The translations under genes and the position numbers were made by a program. A stretch of 64,000 nt of DNA, from assembly GCA_003991915.1 (NCBI GenBank), contig RQTK01000086.1, forward strand, positions 298,028 through 362,027. The letters are read 5' to 3'. The notes below the pieces were generated by a model that was not told where the DNA came from, searched no databases, and saw nothing but the letters and a program-made list of their open reading frames with translations. Below, in pieces: positions 16,295 to 39,100 of the stretch (within the stretch, counting starts at the first letter, position 1; each line of letters starts with the position of its first letter). The DNA is from Elysia chlorotica (Eukaryota > Mollusca > Gastropoda > Plakobranchidae).

Positions 16295-18380
16295 ATTTAT
16301 TATGAGAAGAGATCAGAGCAGTCAAAATAGTGAAAATACCTGAATCCCTGGTCGGGACATCTTAGCGCAAAAAATAAAAGCCTTACAATAGTTGAGTAGC
16401 ATAATGCACCATGGATCCAAATTAAAAATTGACGATGGATAATTGATAAAATAACTCGATTGCTTAAAAATTTTCTAGGGGTCTGATTTGACCTATCCGA
16501 TGGACTTGGGACGACTGGAGGCTAAATTAAATTAGCATAAAAGATAAGTCTTTTATAGATTTAAAGATATGTCCATTAGTGCCCAAAGAGCATCATCGCA
16601 TGTCTGAAGACTGCTCACACCTGTTACAGCCTAGTAAGTATTGATGCACATGTGTACGCAGTCATTAAATGTATGTTAAGACGTTCAACTTCACTATTTT
16701 ACCGAAGATATTTGATAGTAGTTTCCTTTGTTCGAGATTGAAGTCTACCCAGTTGGCAGTGTCAACAAACATGGCTAGAAGAGCTAAAAGAAGCGCGCGT
16801 TCTGGCAATTGCGCATTTTGTGTTGATATCAATCAAATATTCAATGCTTTTTTTTACAAAGATGAGCGCAAAAGAAAATACTTTTTCGACTTTTCAAGGG
16901 ATAGGTAAAAGTGAGTTTCCATTGAATTTGTAAGATTAAAATATATGCTGAAATTCCCTGTATCATTGGTTCAGATCTTAGTATAATTTTCTAAACTTTA
17001 AAATCCAATCTAGATCTAGATTTAAGCCTAAATTAGATCTAGAGTATAGTGATCTTGATCTGGATTTGTGAATAAGTTATTGGTCTAGAATTCTAGACCT
17101 ATTAAAACACATACACGTTTAATAAGCATGTAGATTTTCTATCTGATGTCGTTAAATTGAATCAAATGTATAAGTACGATCAAAGCAAATTTTTCTGTGG
17201 TATAATAAAGGTTTATATTATCTTAAAAAACAAACTTTCAATAGCTTTTTTTCTTTGCGAGTATAAAGTTTTTACCTCATATAAAATTAATGTAACTTTT
17301 TTTTTTTTAATCATCTCCTCTATTATATATAAAACTTCTTTAAAATGTAAGTCTGCGTTGGCTTATTTCATAAAAACCAAATACATGTATTTCAACGATT
17401 AGTAAGTAATTGTTTTAGTAACAATAAATACTGAACAATCTGGTTTCGGCCTGTTTCACTTTAGTTGGTGTTCTCATATACACGTAGGCCCCTAATAGGA
17501 CATCTGAAATACTGCTTTGCTTATTGATATTCGATAACATGTCCAACGCTTTATCGTATATAAAAGAAAAAAAGGAAAAAATGCCAACAAGAGAGGGGTG
17601 AACTTAGGATACTGGTTAAGTGCAAACCAACGTGACTCTATAATCTGTGTCTAAAGATGGACCTTCGCCCAGGTTCGAAAGAATACTGACAAAAGAGAAT
17701 ACACCCAGACTTCCTCCCCCATGATTGTGTTTTATTGACAAAAAAAAACGGTATATTTTACAAATAATAAAATAATAATCTACTGTACGCGGCAATCCCG
17801 ATTACTGTCGATAAAATAAATCTTTACGAAACAGAATAGTTATCACAAGAAGCGTCATAGATGGTCTATAACTGCAAAGACACATTATGCCTGAACAAAT
17901 CTCTAAGTAAAAAACAAAACAAAACAATTTTTAATCGCTTACGACGGTAAAACATATAATTATACATTAACAGACCCGGTTTCCTTTTTTTTTTTAATAA
18001 TAAAAATTATTCCTTTTAATTTGCTTTACCTTTGGCCATTTAAGAAAGAAAAGCTAAATGCTAAAGAAAAAGATAGACAATTTTGACAGGTTTGGCAAAT
18101 CTGATAATGTGAAGCAGATGAAGTGGAAAATAGGATTTTGTTAAACATTGGTAACCAGTTAATGGATGTATTATAATAATGTACAGATGAAGACTATTTT
18201 AAACACCAGGAAAGCATTGACCCTTTTTTCTTTGGTATAAACACGTGTGAGATGTCAGTTGAATCAAAATTTTAGATTTTGTTCTTTTGTTCTAATATTC
18301 CAATTATGTTTGGCTTTTAGCTGACAACATTAATTAGTAAAGTACCGAACTGGTATGACTATGTATTTTTATCACTTTTA
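16295..18380. other. Intergenic sequence, no gene seen
   Basis: AT-rich spacer. A stretch at about 16990-17100 is dense in TCTAGA/AGATCT words. A 46-codon frame beginning MARRAKRSARSGN at 16771 has no detectable splice partners or family resemblance and is not called a gene. Confidence 0.55.
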
Positions 18381-18576
<196 letters not shown>

Positions 18577-18737
18577 GGTTTTTTTTCATATAATAACTAT
18601 TGCTGTTAAAATTATATTTAGTCTATACCAACATGTACAGTATTCTGACTTGAATAGGCTACAACAGGCATCAAGATTAGAAAAGTATTTTTGTAGTGTT
18701 CCCTGTATGGTTTAATGTTCCTAGGTTTCCCTGGAGG

Positions 18738-18965
18738 ATCCTATACGGCGACGGGCCCCAAGACTGACGTCTGACAATTTTATGTGCTGCCACACACGAG
18801 ACAGGGCGGGGATACCATGACTCCTGTCTCAGCCGGTCACATTATACTGACACCGACCCAACCAGTTACAGGGGACGAATATCGGACAAATAAATCTGCC
18901 GATCGTGGGATTAGATATGCGGACCTCCTGATCTGGAGACCAACGCTCTACCACTTAAGCCAGTT
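18738..18965 (-). mobile_element. tRNA-derived SINE, copy C
   Basis: On the minus strand the head reads CTTAAGTGGTAGAGCGTTGG (A-box region) then GGTCTCCAGATCAGGAGGTC, with a decayed B-box. Body words CCCGCCCTGTCTCGTGTGTG and TTGTCAGACGTC match copies A and B. The head differs more from A and B than the body does. The tail (GTTGGGCGTTAAACC) is missing, so this copy is 3'-truncated. It lies about 480 bp upstream of the NDUFV2 start codon. Confidence 0.85.
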
Positions 18966-19439
18966 AGGTCTAAAAAACAACAACACATCAAGTCTTGGGA
19001 CAAAAATTATTTTCACAAAGTAACTGCGCGGAGCTACACACACAGTAGAGAACACACGCCATGAGTTTATCGAGTTGGAAAAATTAGAAAGGCAAAAGGA
19101 AGTTCCGCATGAGAGGTTACCGTGTACGAAACCAGACTATAGGTCTCGGGCTAGGTACATGATTACCGTCTATGTAGACACATCCATATCGAAAGACATC
19201 TTGAAGTCAATTATTGTTTACAATCATATCGATTTATTGTTATTGCGATACGACATGCCCAGCACTTGTTTTAGACTGCTTTACACAACCACAGCAAAGG
19301 TCGTCATTGTAGAAATCATTGAGAGTGAATTTCTATCAACAACATTGTAATTGAACTGACTAGACCAAGTTCTAGGAAGGACTCAAATTTAGAATTCGAT
19401 CAATATTCGAAATTTAAATCACCAAGTAATTTCAAGAGG

Positions 19440-29088
<9,649 letters not shown>

Positions 29089-29410
29089 TTTTTTTTTTTT
29101 TTTGCTATACATTTATGTTTATAGAGATAGCAGTAAAAATGAAAACTAGGACAGAGCTGAGTGTATAATAGAATTGATATACTATGAAACAAAAAAGAAT
29201 GAGAGTACTGTAATCAGTTTGTTGATTCCTTTTTTTTTTTCCGGAAATAGTTAAAGTATTTATGTGGACAGGTGTATGAGAGTAAGCATACAGTTGCATT
29301 GTATATATAAGTTACACTACATTTGATTGATTCAGTTGTTGAATTAATATAATTGAAATTGTGTCAAAATATCCTGATATCCCTTTATTTTTCGTCCAAT
29401 TTTGTCGAAT

Positions 29411-29416
29411 AATAAA
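29411..29416 (+). terminator. Candidate polyadenylation signal of NDUFV2
   Basis: AATAAA lies 323 nt after the NDUFV2 stop and is the first canonical signal in that stretch. It is followed by A- and T-rich sequence. Confidence 0.5.
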
Positions 29417-29740
29417 AAAAAATGAAATGTTTTAAAAATATAGAAATAATTGTGTTTTTTTTTACACCTTGAGTTCAACTTATAACATACATGTAGGTCT
29501 ATTGCAGTACATGTAATTCCTTCAGTGAACAATTCACACTGCTTTCACATTTTAAATTACTGAATGGAAAGAAGTGTTATATGAAGCTTTAAACAGAATA
29601 AGTTCATTGGCCGATCTTACCAGCCTGCTTTGAGATTAGCATCTGGTTTAGCTTATTTCCTTTCAATATAGGGTCAATGGTTTTTTAGTTTATTTTGATT
29701 GAGGGTCGTAATAGTCACTCGGATGTGTCAAACAATGCAT

Positions 29741-29870
29741 TATCATCTTCAGAATTTAGGGAAAATAAGAAAATTTATTGATGAAAATACTTAAAATGAA
29801 AGCGTTGACAAGAATTTTGGCAGTATTTTCATCAATAATTTTCTATTTTCCCTAAATTCTGAAGATGATA
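29741..29870. repeat. Near-perfect inverted repeat, ~50-bp arms, 32-nt loop
   Basis: The left arm (29741-29790) starts TATCATCTTCAGAATTTAGG. The right arm (29823-29870) is its reverse complement apart from two one-base length differences in A/T runs. The 130-bp unit would form a long hairpin as RNA or cruciform DNA. It ends within a few bases of the LINE fragment that follows. Confidence 0.93.
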
Positions 29871-29871
29871 T

Positions 29872-30424
29872 ATCACTATGAAGAGAATTCAGAAAATCCA
29901 AAATAAAGCAGCCAGACTTATAACACTGAGTAAACAAGCAGATCACATTCATGAAATTTTACAAAAACTACACTGGCTGCCTATAAAAGAACGGATTCAT
30001 TTCAAGCTTCTCTGCTTGGTATTTAGATGTTTGAATCAGAGCTCACCCTGTTATCTGTCAGAGCTCTTTGAAAAATATATACCATCTTGCAGTTTGAGAT
30101 CTGCAACTGCCAATGAACTTGTTGTTGCAAGATCAAGAACTTTACTTGGGGAAAGAGCCTTTTCCATCTGTGCTCCAAAGCTTTGGAATGTGTTGGATGT
30201 AGAAATTAAACAGTCACCATCTTAGGAGCATTTCAAGTCAAAACTAAAAACTTTCTTGTTTAGAAAAGCATATACTTAGGACGATGTTGTGGTATCTCTG
30301 GGATTCATAGATAGAATGTGTGTGTGTGTTCAGATAGTATGTGAGTGTTTTTATTAATGTTAAGCGCCATAGAGCACTACTGTGGATTTTAGCGCTTTAT
30401 AAGTGAATTATTATTATTATTATT
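29872..30424 (+). mobile_element. 5'-truncated CR1/L2-type LINE, reverse transcriptase C-terminus
   Basis: The frame 29878-30225 encodes the C-terminal end of a non-LTR retrotransposon reverse transcriptase: QNKAARLI, then LHWLPIKERIHFKLLCLVF, then LGERAFSICAPKLWN. These are standard words of the CR1/Jockey/L2 group. After a stop codon in the conserved tail, the remaining sequence continues to a 3' UTR with GCGCTTTATAAGTGAATT and a terminal (ATT)n tail at about 30409-30424. The fragment holds only the last ~120 codons of ORF2, as expected from incomplete reverse transcription. It lies between the convergent NDUFV2 and NUDCD1 genes. Confidence 0.88.
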
Positions 30425-33112
30425 AATATAAGAAAACAGGGTCAATAAAAGTATAGTTTAAGAATACTTGTGTCCACAGCAGTTGAGAAGGAATATGAAG
30501 CATGCCATCACTCTTTGAAGAAGTGGTCAGAAAAACCCAAAATTTGTCAAATATGTACTACATTTGTACTAGTTATGCTAAACACACAAAACTTTTAATT
30601 TGTTGTTGAAAATTAGAATTACTATCCTTTATAATGAAAAAGAATTGGGAGAGCCATGATAACCTTACTCTCCTGAAGTTGTCAAATGTGGAGAACCAAA
30701 TGGGTGAATTTGGATACTGGTACAGCGGAAGAGGGGAGCAAGCTTGATTCTTAAAAATAACGGTCAGTCAACCTGTACAACATTTTTTTGGGTCAGTCAG
30801 AAACCTGATACATGGACAAAGGTCTAGACCCTAGGCTAGATCTAGACAAAGGATGCAAAAGTGTAGTGTGAGTGTGTAATAATACGGTGGGGGAAAGCGT
30901 GTTCGACAGGCATACAGTAAAAATGATGCAATGGGAATATAGGAATTGATCAGCCCACTGGTGAGTGACGTGGAGATAGGGAGGTTTAAGTTCAAAGAGA
31001 GAGAAGGGGGAAGGAGAGCGAAAGAGAGATGGGGAAGGGGGAAAAACGGGTATTACTGTTAGGTCTAGGTGGTCTCAGATCCTGAGTAACCGTACACAAA
31101 GAAAAGAAGACTGAGAGCAACAGCGAAACCAATGAACTAATGGCAACCTATTTCAAGGGTCATGTGTCGGGTTAATCTTTTTTTTTTCACAAGGGAGATA
31201 AAAATTTAAAATTGGAATTTTAGGTAGAGTTTCCTTGGCATGTCCATAGCGAGAGCTTGCTTACAACAGAATTTTTTTTCTGGAACCAAAGTCCTGCTGT
31301 AGTCCTGTTTTACTGTATTCAGGTGCAAATTTTTCCTAAACTGGAGTCTATATTCTTGTTCTTGGCACGGTACATGTATTGATAGTAAAACTTCGTACCT
31401 GAATAAACAAACCCCCAAAATGATTAAAATACATTGTATTGTGCAGCTGGAAAAATCAATCAACCAGTATTCATTTATGTGTGGAAGATCAGGACAGTAA
31501 TATTTATATTAAAGCAAAACCAGGAAAAATGCACCTTAAAATTTTTAATATTGAAACATTAAACCTTGCATTACATCTAGGACTACTGGCGTACTGGTTA
31601 TTGTGCTAGACATAACTAAGCAAAATTAATTTCATATAGCTGTGCATGTATTTCTTTACTTGTTCAATTAATACTCTCGTGACATTATACACCCTGCCCA
31701 TTTTTTGTCTGACTTAATGCATCAATATTTTCAGTTAATAATAAGTACTAATATAATGTTTAATAATATAGTGGGGTTTTTTTCTCTGAGATATGCCTAC
31801 AGATTTTATTTTTGGGCGCTTCAGCAAAACTGCAGGGGGTAGTCATTTAACATTCCAAGCGAGTTACTGGCATCACTTATTTTTATTTACTACATTTATT
31901 ATTTACTGCCAAATTATTCATGAATCATTTATCTTTTCTACTTTTTACATGGAAGCAATCATTATTCCTTTTACCAATACCACACAAACTGCACATATTG
32001 TGGTAATGAGTGCTACTTTGGCCATAAGCTGGGGTATTGAAAATTGGCCTCACTGCACCCATGATCAAAAGACAGATTTTCATACTCAAATTTAAGATCT
32101 AATAAAATTAATATACCCCCTGATGAAGAGGACTAGGTGTATATTTTGTGCACCAGCTCTCCTTGAATTGAGAATAGGGTCTAAATTGTGAGAACATTTT
32201 ATCACTCGGCTCTCGCCATATATGAGATAATATCATTTTGACACAAATTTATAAATGCAATACAACAATGATAACTATTCTATCTTGTGGTGAAAAGGAA
32301 ATTAAAAAGTGCAGATTTGTTATTAATTAACTAAAGAGGAAAAAAAAAACTCTCTACTGCTCCTTTTCCTCTTCTCCCCTTGCTCCTCCTATTACTACTA
32401 CATGTACTTATGTTCCCCCTGATGCTTATCTTCCTCTTCCTCTTCCTGCTCTCCTCCTGTTGCACCCCCTACTATTCTTCCTCTCGTCCTCTTCTTGCAC
32501 ATCAATATTGCGCTACTTCATGTATTCCTCTTCTTCTTCTTTTCCTCTTTTTAGATAAATCAATAGATAGAGAAAAACGATCGATAGCATGACAGAGGAT
32601 GTCAACGGTGGTAAAAAAAAAAAAATCCTTGTGATAAGCCTCGCTGGACATAAAATTAAAATTTTTTTTACGTGTGCAGGGAAACAGATAGATAGATAAA
32701 AATATAGACCTGATAAAAATAGATGTAACTCGTAAGTATATAATATGGATTGATAGATAGATAGATACACTTATTACATAAGTAACTATTTCTAGTCATT
32801 TGCAATATTTTTTTTTACTCTTTTAGGTTTAGTGGGTGAAAACTTCCGAGGAGTGGTTTACTGTTGGGAAAGAAACAACAGCACTTGCCCTTGCTTTTTT
32901 TTCCACTATATAAGTCACCAGGTGATTTTCACCCACATACTCATACAAATAATAGTGGGGGTGAAGGTTAATGTCAACTCAGATACTACTATCAAGCATA
33001 ATGAACATTTTCAAAGGATTATAGGAATGTCATATTACACCTAAAGAAAATCATCTCTATGCACATGACAAACAAGGTAAATCAAAACATGACAGCACTT
33101 CCATAAGAAAAA
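30425..33112. other. Intergenic spacer between convergent genes
   Basis: No supported exon. Features seen are a purine-rich run at about 30960-31050, a pyrimidine-rich triplet-like run at about 32350-32560, and scattered GATA/TAGA words at about 32690-32770. The 100-codon frame at 31793-32095 lacks any recognisable domain. The 3' UTR of NUDCD1 must occupy the right-hand part, but no AATAAA (TTTATT on the plus strand) is evident close to its stop. Confidence 0.55.
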
Positions 33113-36100
33113 TTAATCATCTGCTTTTATTACATAAACAAAGACTTTCTGATCAGTGGCAACAAAGATTTTAGAGTTAGTGACAGCCAGTCCAAGGATA
33201 AAATCAGGCTGGCAGTCAAGCGCAAGAACTTGCTGTTTGGCCACACTAGTAACCTGGAGATAAAAGCCAAAAGGGAATGTATAATTAAAAAAATACAAAA
33301 AGAAATGGATGACGATTTTTATTGATACATACTTGTTAATACAGTGGATCTTGCATGTAACAATATAGGTCTCAACAAAACCTTGGTTGTAACAGAGCTT
33401 GTCATAGGGGCCCTGTTGGCCCCTTTATTTGTAAGTTGAACTCGCGAAATAGAAGTAACAAAAACCTTGGACGTAAAAAAGTAAAGTTCTGGTTCAGATT
33501 TAGAGAGAATTAGTAACCAGCAACAGTGATAGCCCTCTATTTGGGGACCATGCTGTCACTGCTAGTAACATTTTTTTGTAAGTAGGTTGGGGCAAGGAGT
33601 GGGAACTTAACTAGTTTATGCAGTGCTAGCCAACACAGGTGGCTGAAAAAAGGAGAGGGAGGTGTGGCAAGGAAACATGTGGTTGGCAGTGCTAGCCAGT
33701 TTAGGTTTTGAAGGAAGGAGAGAGAGGGGTGAAGTGTGCAAACATACTTTGAGCAGTTTCTGTGTAAGAGTCTTCCCTCACTCCCTCGCTCACAGTCTCA
33801 TTCAACCTACATCTCTCTCTTCATACATAGATCTGTTAAAAAGGTAGTGTACTTGAAGAGTGAAACACAGAAAATCGGGAAAACCTGGATAATTGGGAAA
33901 ATATGCCTTCTCCGAAAAGATCCCCATCTGCAGATCCGACTGTACTTTCATTTTGTTGGTATTTTTCTTGTTTTGTTAGATTTTTGTGCTCTTTCTTTAT
34001 TCATTTTACAAAATTTTCTCACTGTGGTTGGGACAAAAATGAATGAAACTTACATAGACAGAACAAATAATATTTTGTATTCCAATTGGTATTTTAACTA
34101 CTAATTCAAAATAAAGTCCCAGAGGCTTAAGTCCGTTGTGTTTATTAAGACATTATCTATAACAATACCTAGAGTGGAAAGAGGTTTTGAAACTTCGTTA
34201 TATCCAAGACCCAAAAGAGGTCAGGGCTAAGTCCAGACTATGTCTACTCCTGACTTAAAAATACAAATCTCACCAGTTAAAAGAATAGTACATTTCTTTC
34301 GCAAAATTTGCATAAAATTTCTTTGCTTGTTATGCGGTTTGCTGGAAGATTCATTCTCTCTCTCTTAAATATAATCACAATTTACAACTTCTTACATATA
34401 AAAAAAATATTTAATTGCTTTAATTTGAGGCTCTAGATAAATTGTCTTTATCTTTGTATAAAACATTCTTCCCAGATCCCATCCATCCTCAAATGGCAAC
34501 TTGGGGGGACAAACTCATGAGGTAGAGCATTTGTCTCCCAATTGGGAGGTCCTCATTTAAAAACCTCCAGCAACAACTTTACTAAGCACTAAAAAGTCTT
34601 TGATAAAAACCTCCCTGTGCTTGTAAACTAACAATCACCATCCTATTTCTTTCTAATGGTTCTTTGGCTTTCCTTCCGTGAAAGCGGTCTGTATCTAGGC
34701 ACTCTTTTTTTTTTATTTAAAAAAGCAATCATATTACATTTCAAACCCATGGCAAAGCATATACTATAAACTATCTATGACTGATGTCAGATAAATTCAG
34801 ATGTTGAGGTTATGTAGGAATGTTTAATGAATGACAATTTTGAAAATTAAAGCTTCCCTAGCTCTAGATCTAGTTAATGTATTGTTGGAGCTAGAGATGA
34901 TGGGCCACTAAGAATGTGGATAAAGTTATAAGATTTAAGAAAGTAACCTCATCCGCATTAACCAAAGCATTTGAATCTTCTGTCTACTGTGGTTGAAAAC
35001 AGCATTAAAGGACCTTTATATCTTAACGAAAACTGATTCTGCCAAAGAACGAGGTAGAAAAGAATTATTTAAAATGCACACAGCATACCTGCTGCCCAGT
35101 TTTGCGATTGCGTAGAGGTGATAAGACACACACATTTTGTCTGTATAGATAAACATGTCTCTGAGCATCTGCCACCACAGCCACTGACATGTCTGGAGCA
35201 CATGTGCAGAAACGACGCTGTGTCTTGGATGCCAACACGTAACCAAAAGCATTTAGGACTCCTATATGTTTCCAGGGGCCTTGGGCAGGTAAAGCTGAAA
35301 AGAGTATAGTAGTATTGGAATTGGTAAAGTTTGGATATATTTGATCCTTCGTCAATGACACTGAACAGTGAAGCTTGAATGTCATAAGAAACTTTTTCAA
35401 ACCAAAGATGAAGTTGGATTATAGATTGCCATTGTAATCATAAACCAAAAAAAAAGATGGACCACGCATATCTTGTTAAGATGAAAGTTATGCAAGAAGT
35501 GATACATGACACAGATAACTTCAAGATTCATAGTACAGTGAAAGTTACACGAAACTTGGTTATAGATTTTCTTAATAACTCTCATTATAGCTAGGGTTAT
35601 TTCCCCCCAAAAAGACTAAAGAGGAATTTGTTTAAAGAAGAACATTTTGCTCCAATAATTTTACCTTGGTTTTAAATTAAAATATGTAAGTGTTTGACAA
35701 GAGTCAAACTCCTTTAGATTCAGATCTATCTTTTACATTCCACAAAAAATGTAAAATGCACCCACTACCTTAATTAAATGTATGAGTTTGGTGAGAGGGT
35801 GACACAAGGAGATAAAAATTAACCCTGAACAGCATTATGGTGTTAAAATCTAATTTATATGGCAATTAATGCACAGCAATAGGGATGGGTGTGGCTTTTC
35901 CACAGTCTAGATTTGCATTAAATCGATTAAGCAACTTTGTTTATGGGGATATCAGAACAAGAGTAAGCTGCATGTAGGGTAGGGCGGGGATATGACTAAT
36001 GTCAGTATCAGCAGGGAAAGGTGTGGGGAAAGGGACCAGGCTGGGGTAAGCCTCCGGAGTAATAACCGCACACAACGCTCATGTGAGGCCTGAATGCTCT

Positions 36101-39100
36101 CTGCACCTTTCTCAATTTTTTACAAAGTTGGGTTTACAGTAGATCTACTTTCAAACCTATCATTTTTAGCAGGGTTAACTGATTTGGGTTCTGGTTACTA
36201 TAAAAATAATTAAATAATTTACGGGCGCAAATAAAGAGAAAAACAAGGATTTCAAACTTCTTGTTTTCGAGCTGTCGTTAAAAATGGGGACTGATGAATA
36301 TAGTTTAAATTATCTCCTGGGTTCCAAAAGAAGTTTTTATGTACACACTGCATATTTTTTAATCAAACAGAAAGAGAGCCCCTTACGTTCATCTGTTGAA
36401 ATGTCATTGCTTGATTGCCAGAGAAAGCCGTCTACATCATGCCTCAAACAGACTGCAGGGGAAATGGTTGGATCTGTGCAGACACTAAATAGGTATTGGT
36501 TGTTCGCTATTGCCTGAAAGAACAAAGTAGAGAGTGTGGGGATTTTATCATTGTACAGTATCAAAAGCTCTTCCTACATTTGTAATTTCAATAGACTTTT
36601 GTGCAAATAATCTAGATTTAGTTCTAGTATGCTTAAAATTAAAATAATGCACCAAAATCACAGTAATAGTAAACATTTTTCAATTCTATGAACTTTATTA
36701 AGATTTTATTTTATTTAATATAATAGTAAAAGTATATGAAATCCGCCTTTTTTTTTCCATAGCAATAAGCAGGGCTGCCACTCAACTTAGAAAAAAACAT
36801 CTGAAATTTTGCTGGCTAAAAGACAAGAGTGTCTACACGCATTATTAATAGTGTTTCTGTCTCTTGAGCGTATATACTGGTTTTTGCCTTAATTTTGATA
36901 TACGCTAAAATGCACAACATGGTTGTGTTTTCTTACAAATTTGGCTGAACACACTATGAGTATTTTTGTCCAAATCAAATTTCTGTGATATGACTGTCGA
37001 ATAAAGCTAAGCTCTCTAATAATGAAACGCTCGCTGGGTCTAAAGAAAGATTGTTTATTATGAAATTTTAAAGTAAAATAATCGCGATACAAATGTTTGT
37101 GCCCATTATAAAATTATTTATACCTAGACACTATGATATATGATATATAGTGCGTATAGCAGAATTTGGACAAAAACACTATTATAGTGGATATAGACTC
37201 AGCTAAATTTACGGTATCACATTCTGTAACCCCCGTCGTCCTATAGTATCTTCAGGCCTGAGGATCCTATTTTATATCCATATTATGATAGCACATGTAA
37301 AATCTATATCTATATCTAAATTTGATTAAGATTTTAGTCTCCAATATGCCGATCATTCAGATATATAGCTTCTAAAAGACTAAAGTAGATATAGATCTAA
37401 ATCTAGAACGTTTCTGAATCACAATTAGGATTCTTCTCTGAACTAGATCTATATGTAAACTTGAAGAGTGTAAAAAAAAAACACCACAGTTGTCAAGTGC
37501 TTGATTTGCATAATAGTACAAAATATCAATGGCATCAAGTAAGATAAAAAGCAGTTTACAAACAATGAGTAAGTTTGAAATGACAGCAGGGGCAGAGGAC
37601 TGGATCCATTAGAGATCGAGAGATCGATAATATCATGATAAACTAAAATTTAATTATGAGATAAGGCGCAATCAGAATCATTACTTGGTTGGAAATGAAG
37701 GTGATGGTCAAGGACTAGATTTGAAGATAGATAGATGGGTACTACTACTAATCAGGGTTTTGGATGAATAAATGACTAACTAGATCAATGACCCTTGTTG
37801 GTAAATTCATATTAGAATGCATGATAATGCGAAGGAACTATCCAATGGTCAATATCATGTATGATCAATGCAATCAGAATCATTACTTGGTTGAAAATGA
37901 TGGCGATGATCAAGGACTAGGTGTGAAGATTGAGAGATGGGTACACATTGTAAGATCAGGGAGACGTATAAACAATAAATACTGCGTTAGGGTTGATAGA
38001 TATCATTAATGTTGACTAACCAAATCTTGTCAACAAAATGACAAGTGCAAAAACAAAATAAAAATATTGCTTATCGATGTTATAATTAAATCGTTCCTAC
38101 GTTTTCTCGCGTGCGTGATATTTTTTTATTCCTCTCTAGTTTTGGTTGCGTGATCAAGAGAAAAATAACTATGTTAAAATGTTTAGAGCAAAAAAACACC
38201 AGGGTTATCCGGAAAGTCACATTTTTCGGTAGAAAAATGCATCTACATAGTTGAGAACAAATTTGAGAACGGGTTAGCAGCTCTAAAATTGGTGAGTGTC
38301 AGCCCCTGCCGATAATATTCCCAAAATAGGGAAAATGTTTGATATCGGCGTCTCTTTCTGGTATGAAAAATTCTCACTGTGATGTCTGACAAACACTATA
38401 AACAGCGGACGAGGAGGAAAAAAAAAAAAACTCCGCCTCAACGCCAGCGGACCAACAATTGCGACAGAGGAAAATGTCCATAGATTTCCGTGGAAACGCA
38501 CCCCTGATAAGCAGTTGACAAGATGAGGTTAATGTCTCCATCCAGCGCTGTACTATATACATAACACCCAGTCTTAAACATGCAATTATCCTTATTATCT
38601 TGAATGTTTAGCCTATAATGTCTTATGTATAATGTCTCTCTTATATATAATATAAATTGAACTAACCTTGTGTGTCACCTTATGTGTCTCCCCATCAATT
38701 CGTGAGAGAACCACTCCCTCTGCGTCCACTGCATCACATTCCTCTAACATTTGGCTGTTGAAGGGTTTATCTCCCTTGTCTGGATTTGGATTCTGATATA
38801 AAAAATAATGTACGAACACTAATTTTGCTGAAAGCCATTACTCAATTATTCACAAAACTTTTGACAAACAATGAAAGAACTCAAATTAGGGAATAAATGG
38901 ATTAATCAAGAGCAGGTCTACAGTTCAAATCTCAGCCTGTGGCCTTGTTTCCATACATAAGGTTAGAATTTTTGTTGAAAACCTAAGGCATGCAAAAGTA
39001 ATGGATAAAACATCTGCATACCCAATCTTCTGAAGTAAGATGAGCAAGCCTTTGATGTATGGCTTCCAGCTGTTCTGGTGTCATCACTAGTTCTCCACGG

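Noticed and set aside
16669-16908. Frame containing MARRAKRSARSGN, considered as a small gene or as NDUFV2 exon 1
   Set aside because: No in-phase donor giving a sensible join to NDUFV2 exon 2. The exon at 19440-19478 fits far better.
31793-32095. 100-codon plus-strand frame between NDUFV2 and NUDCD1
   Set aside because: No domain words, intergenic, AT-rich; likely chance.
34509-34568. Functional tRNA gene
   Set aside because: A-box-like and anticodon-like arms are present but the B-box is degenerate and there is no acceptor stem; a SINE head is more likely. The same verdict applies to 53108-53175 and 16250-16294.
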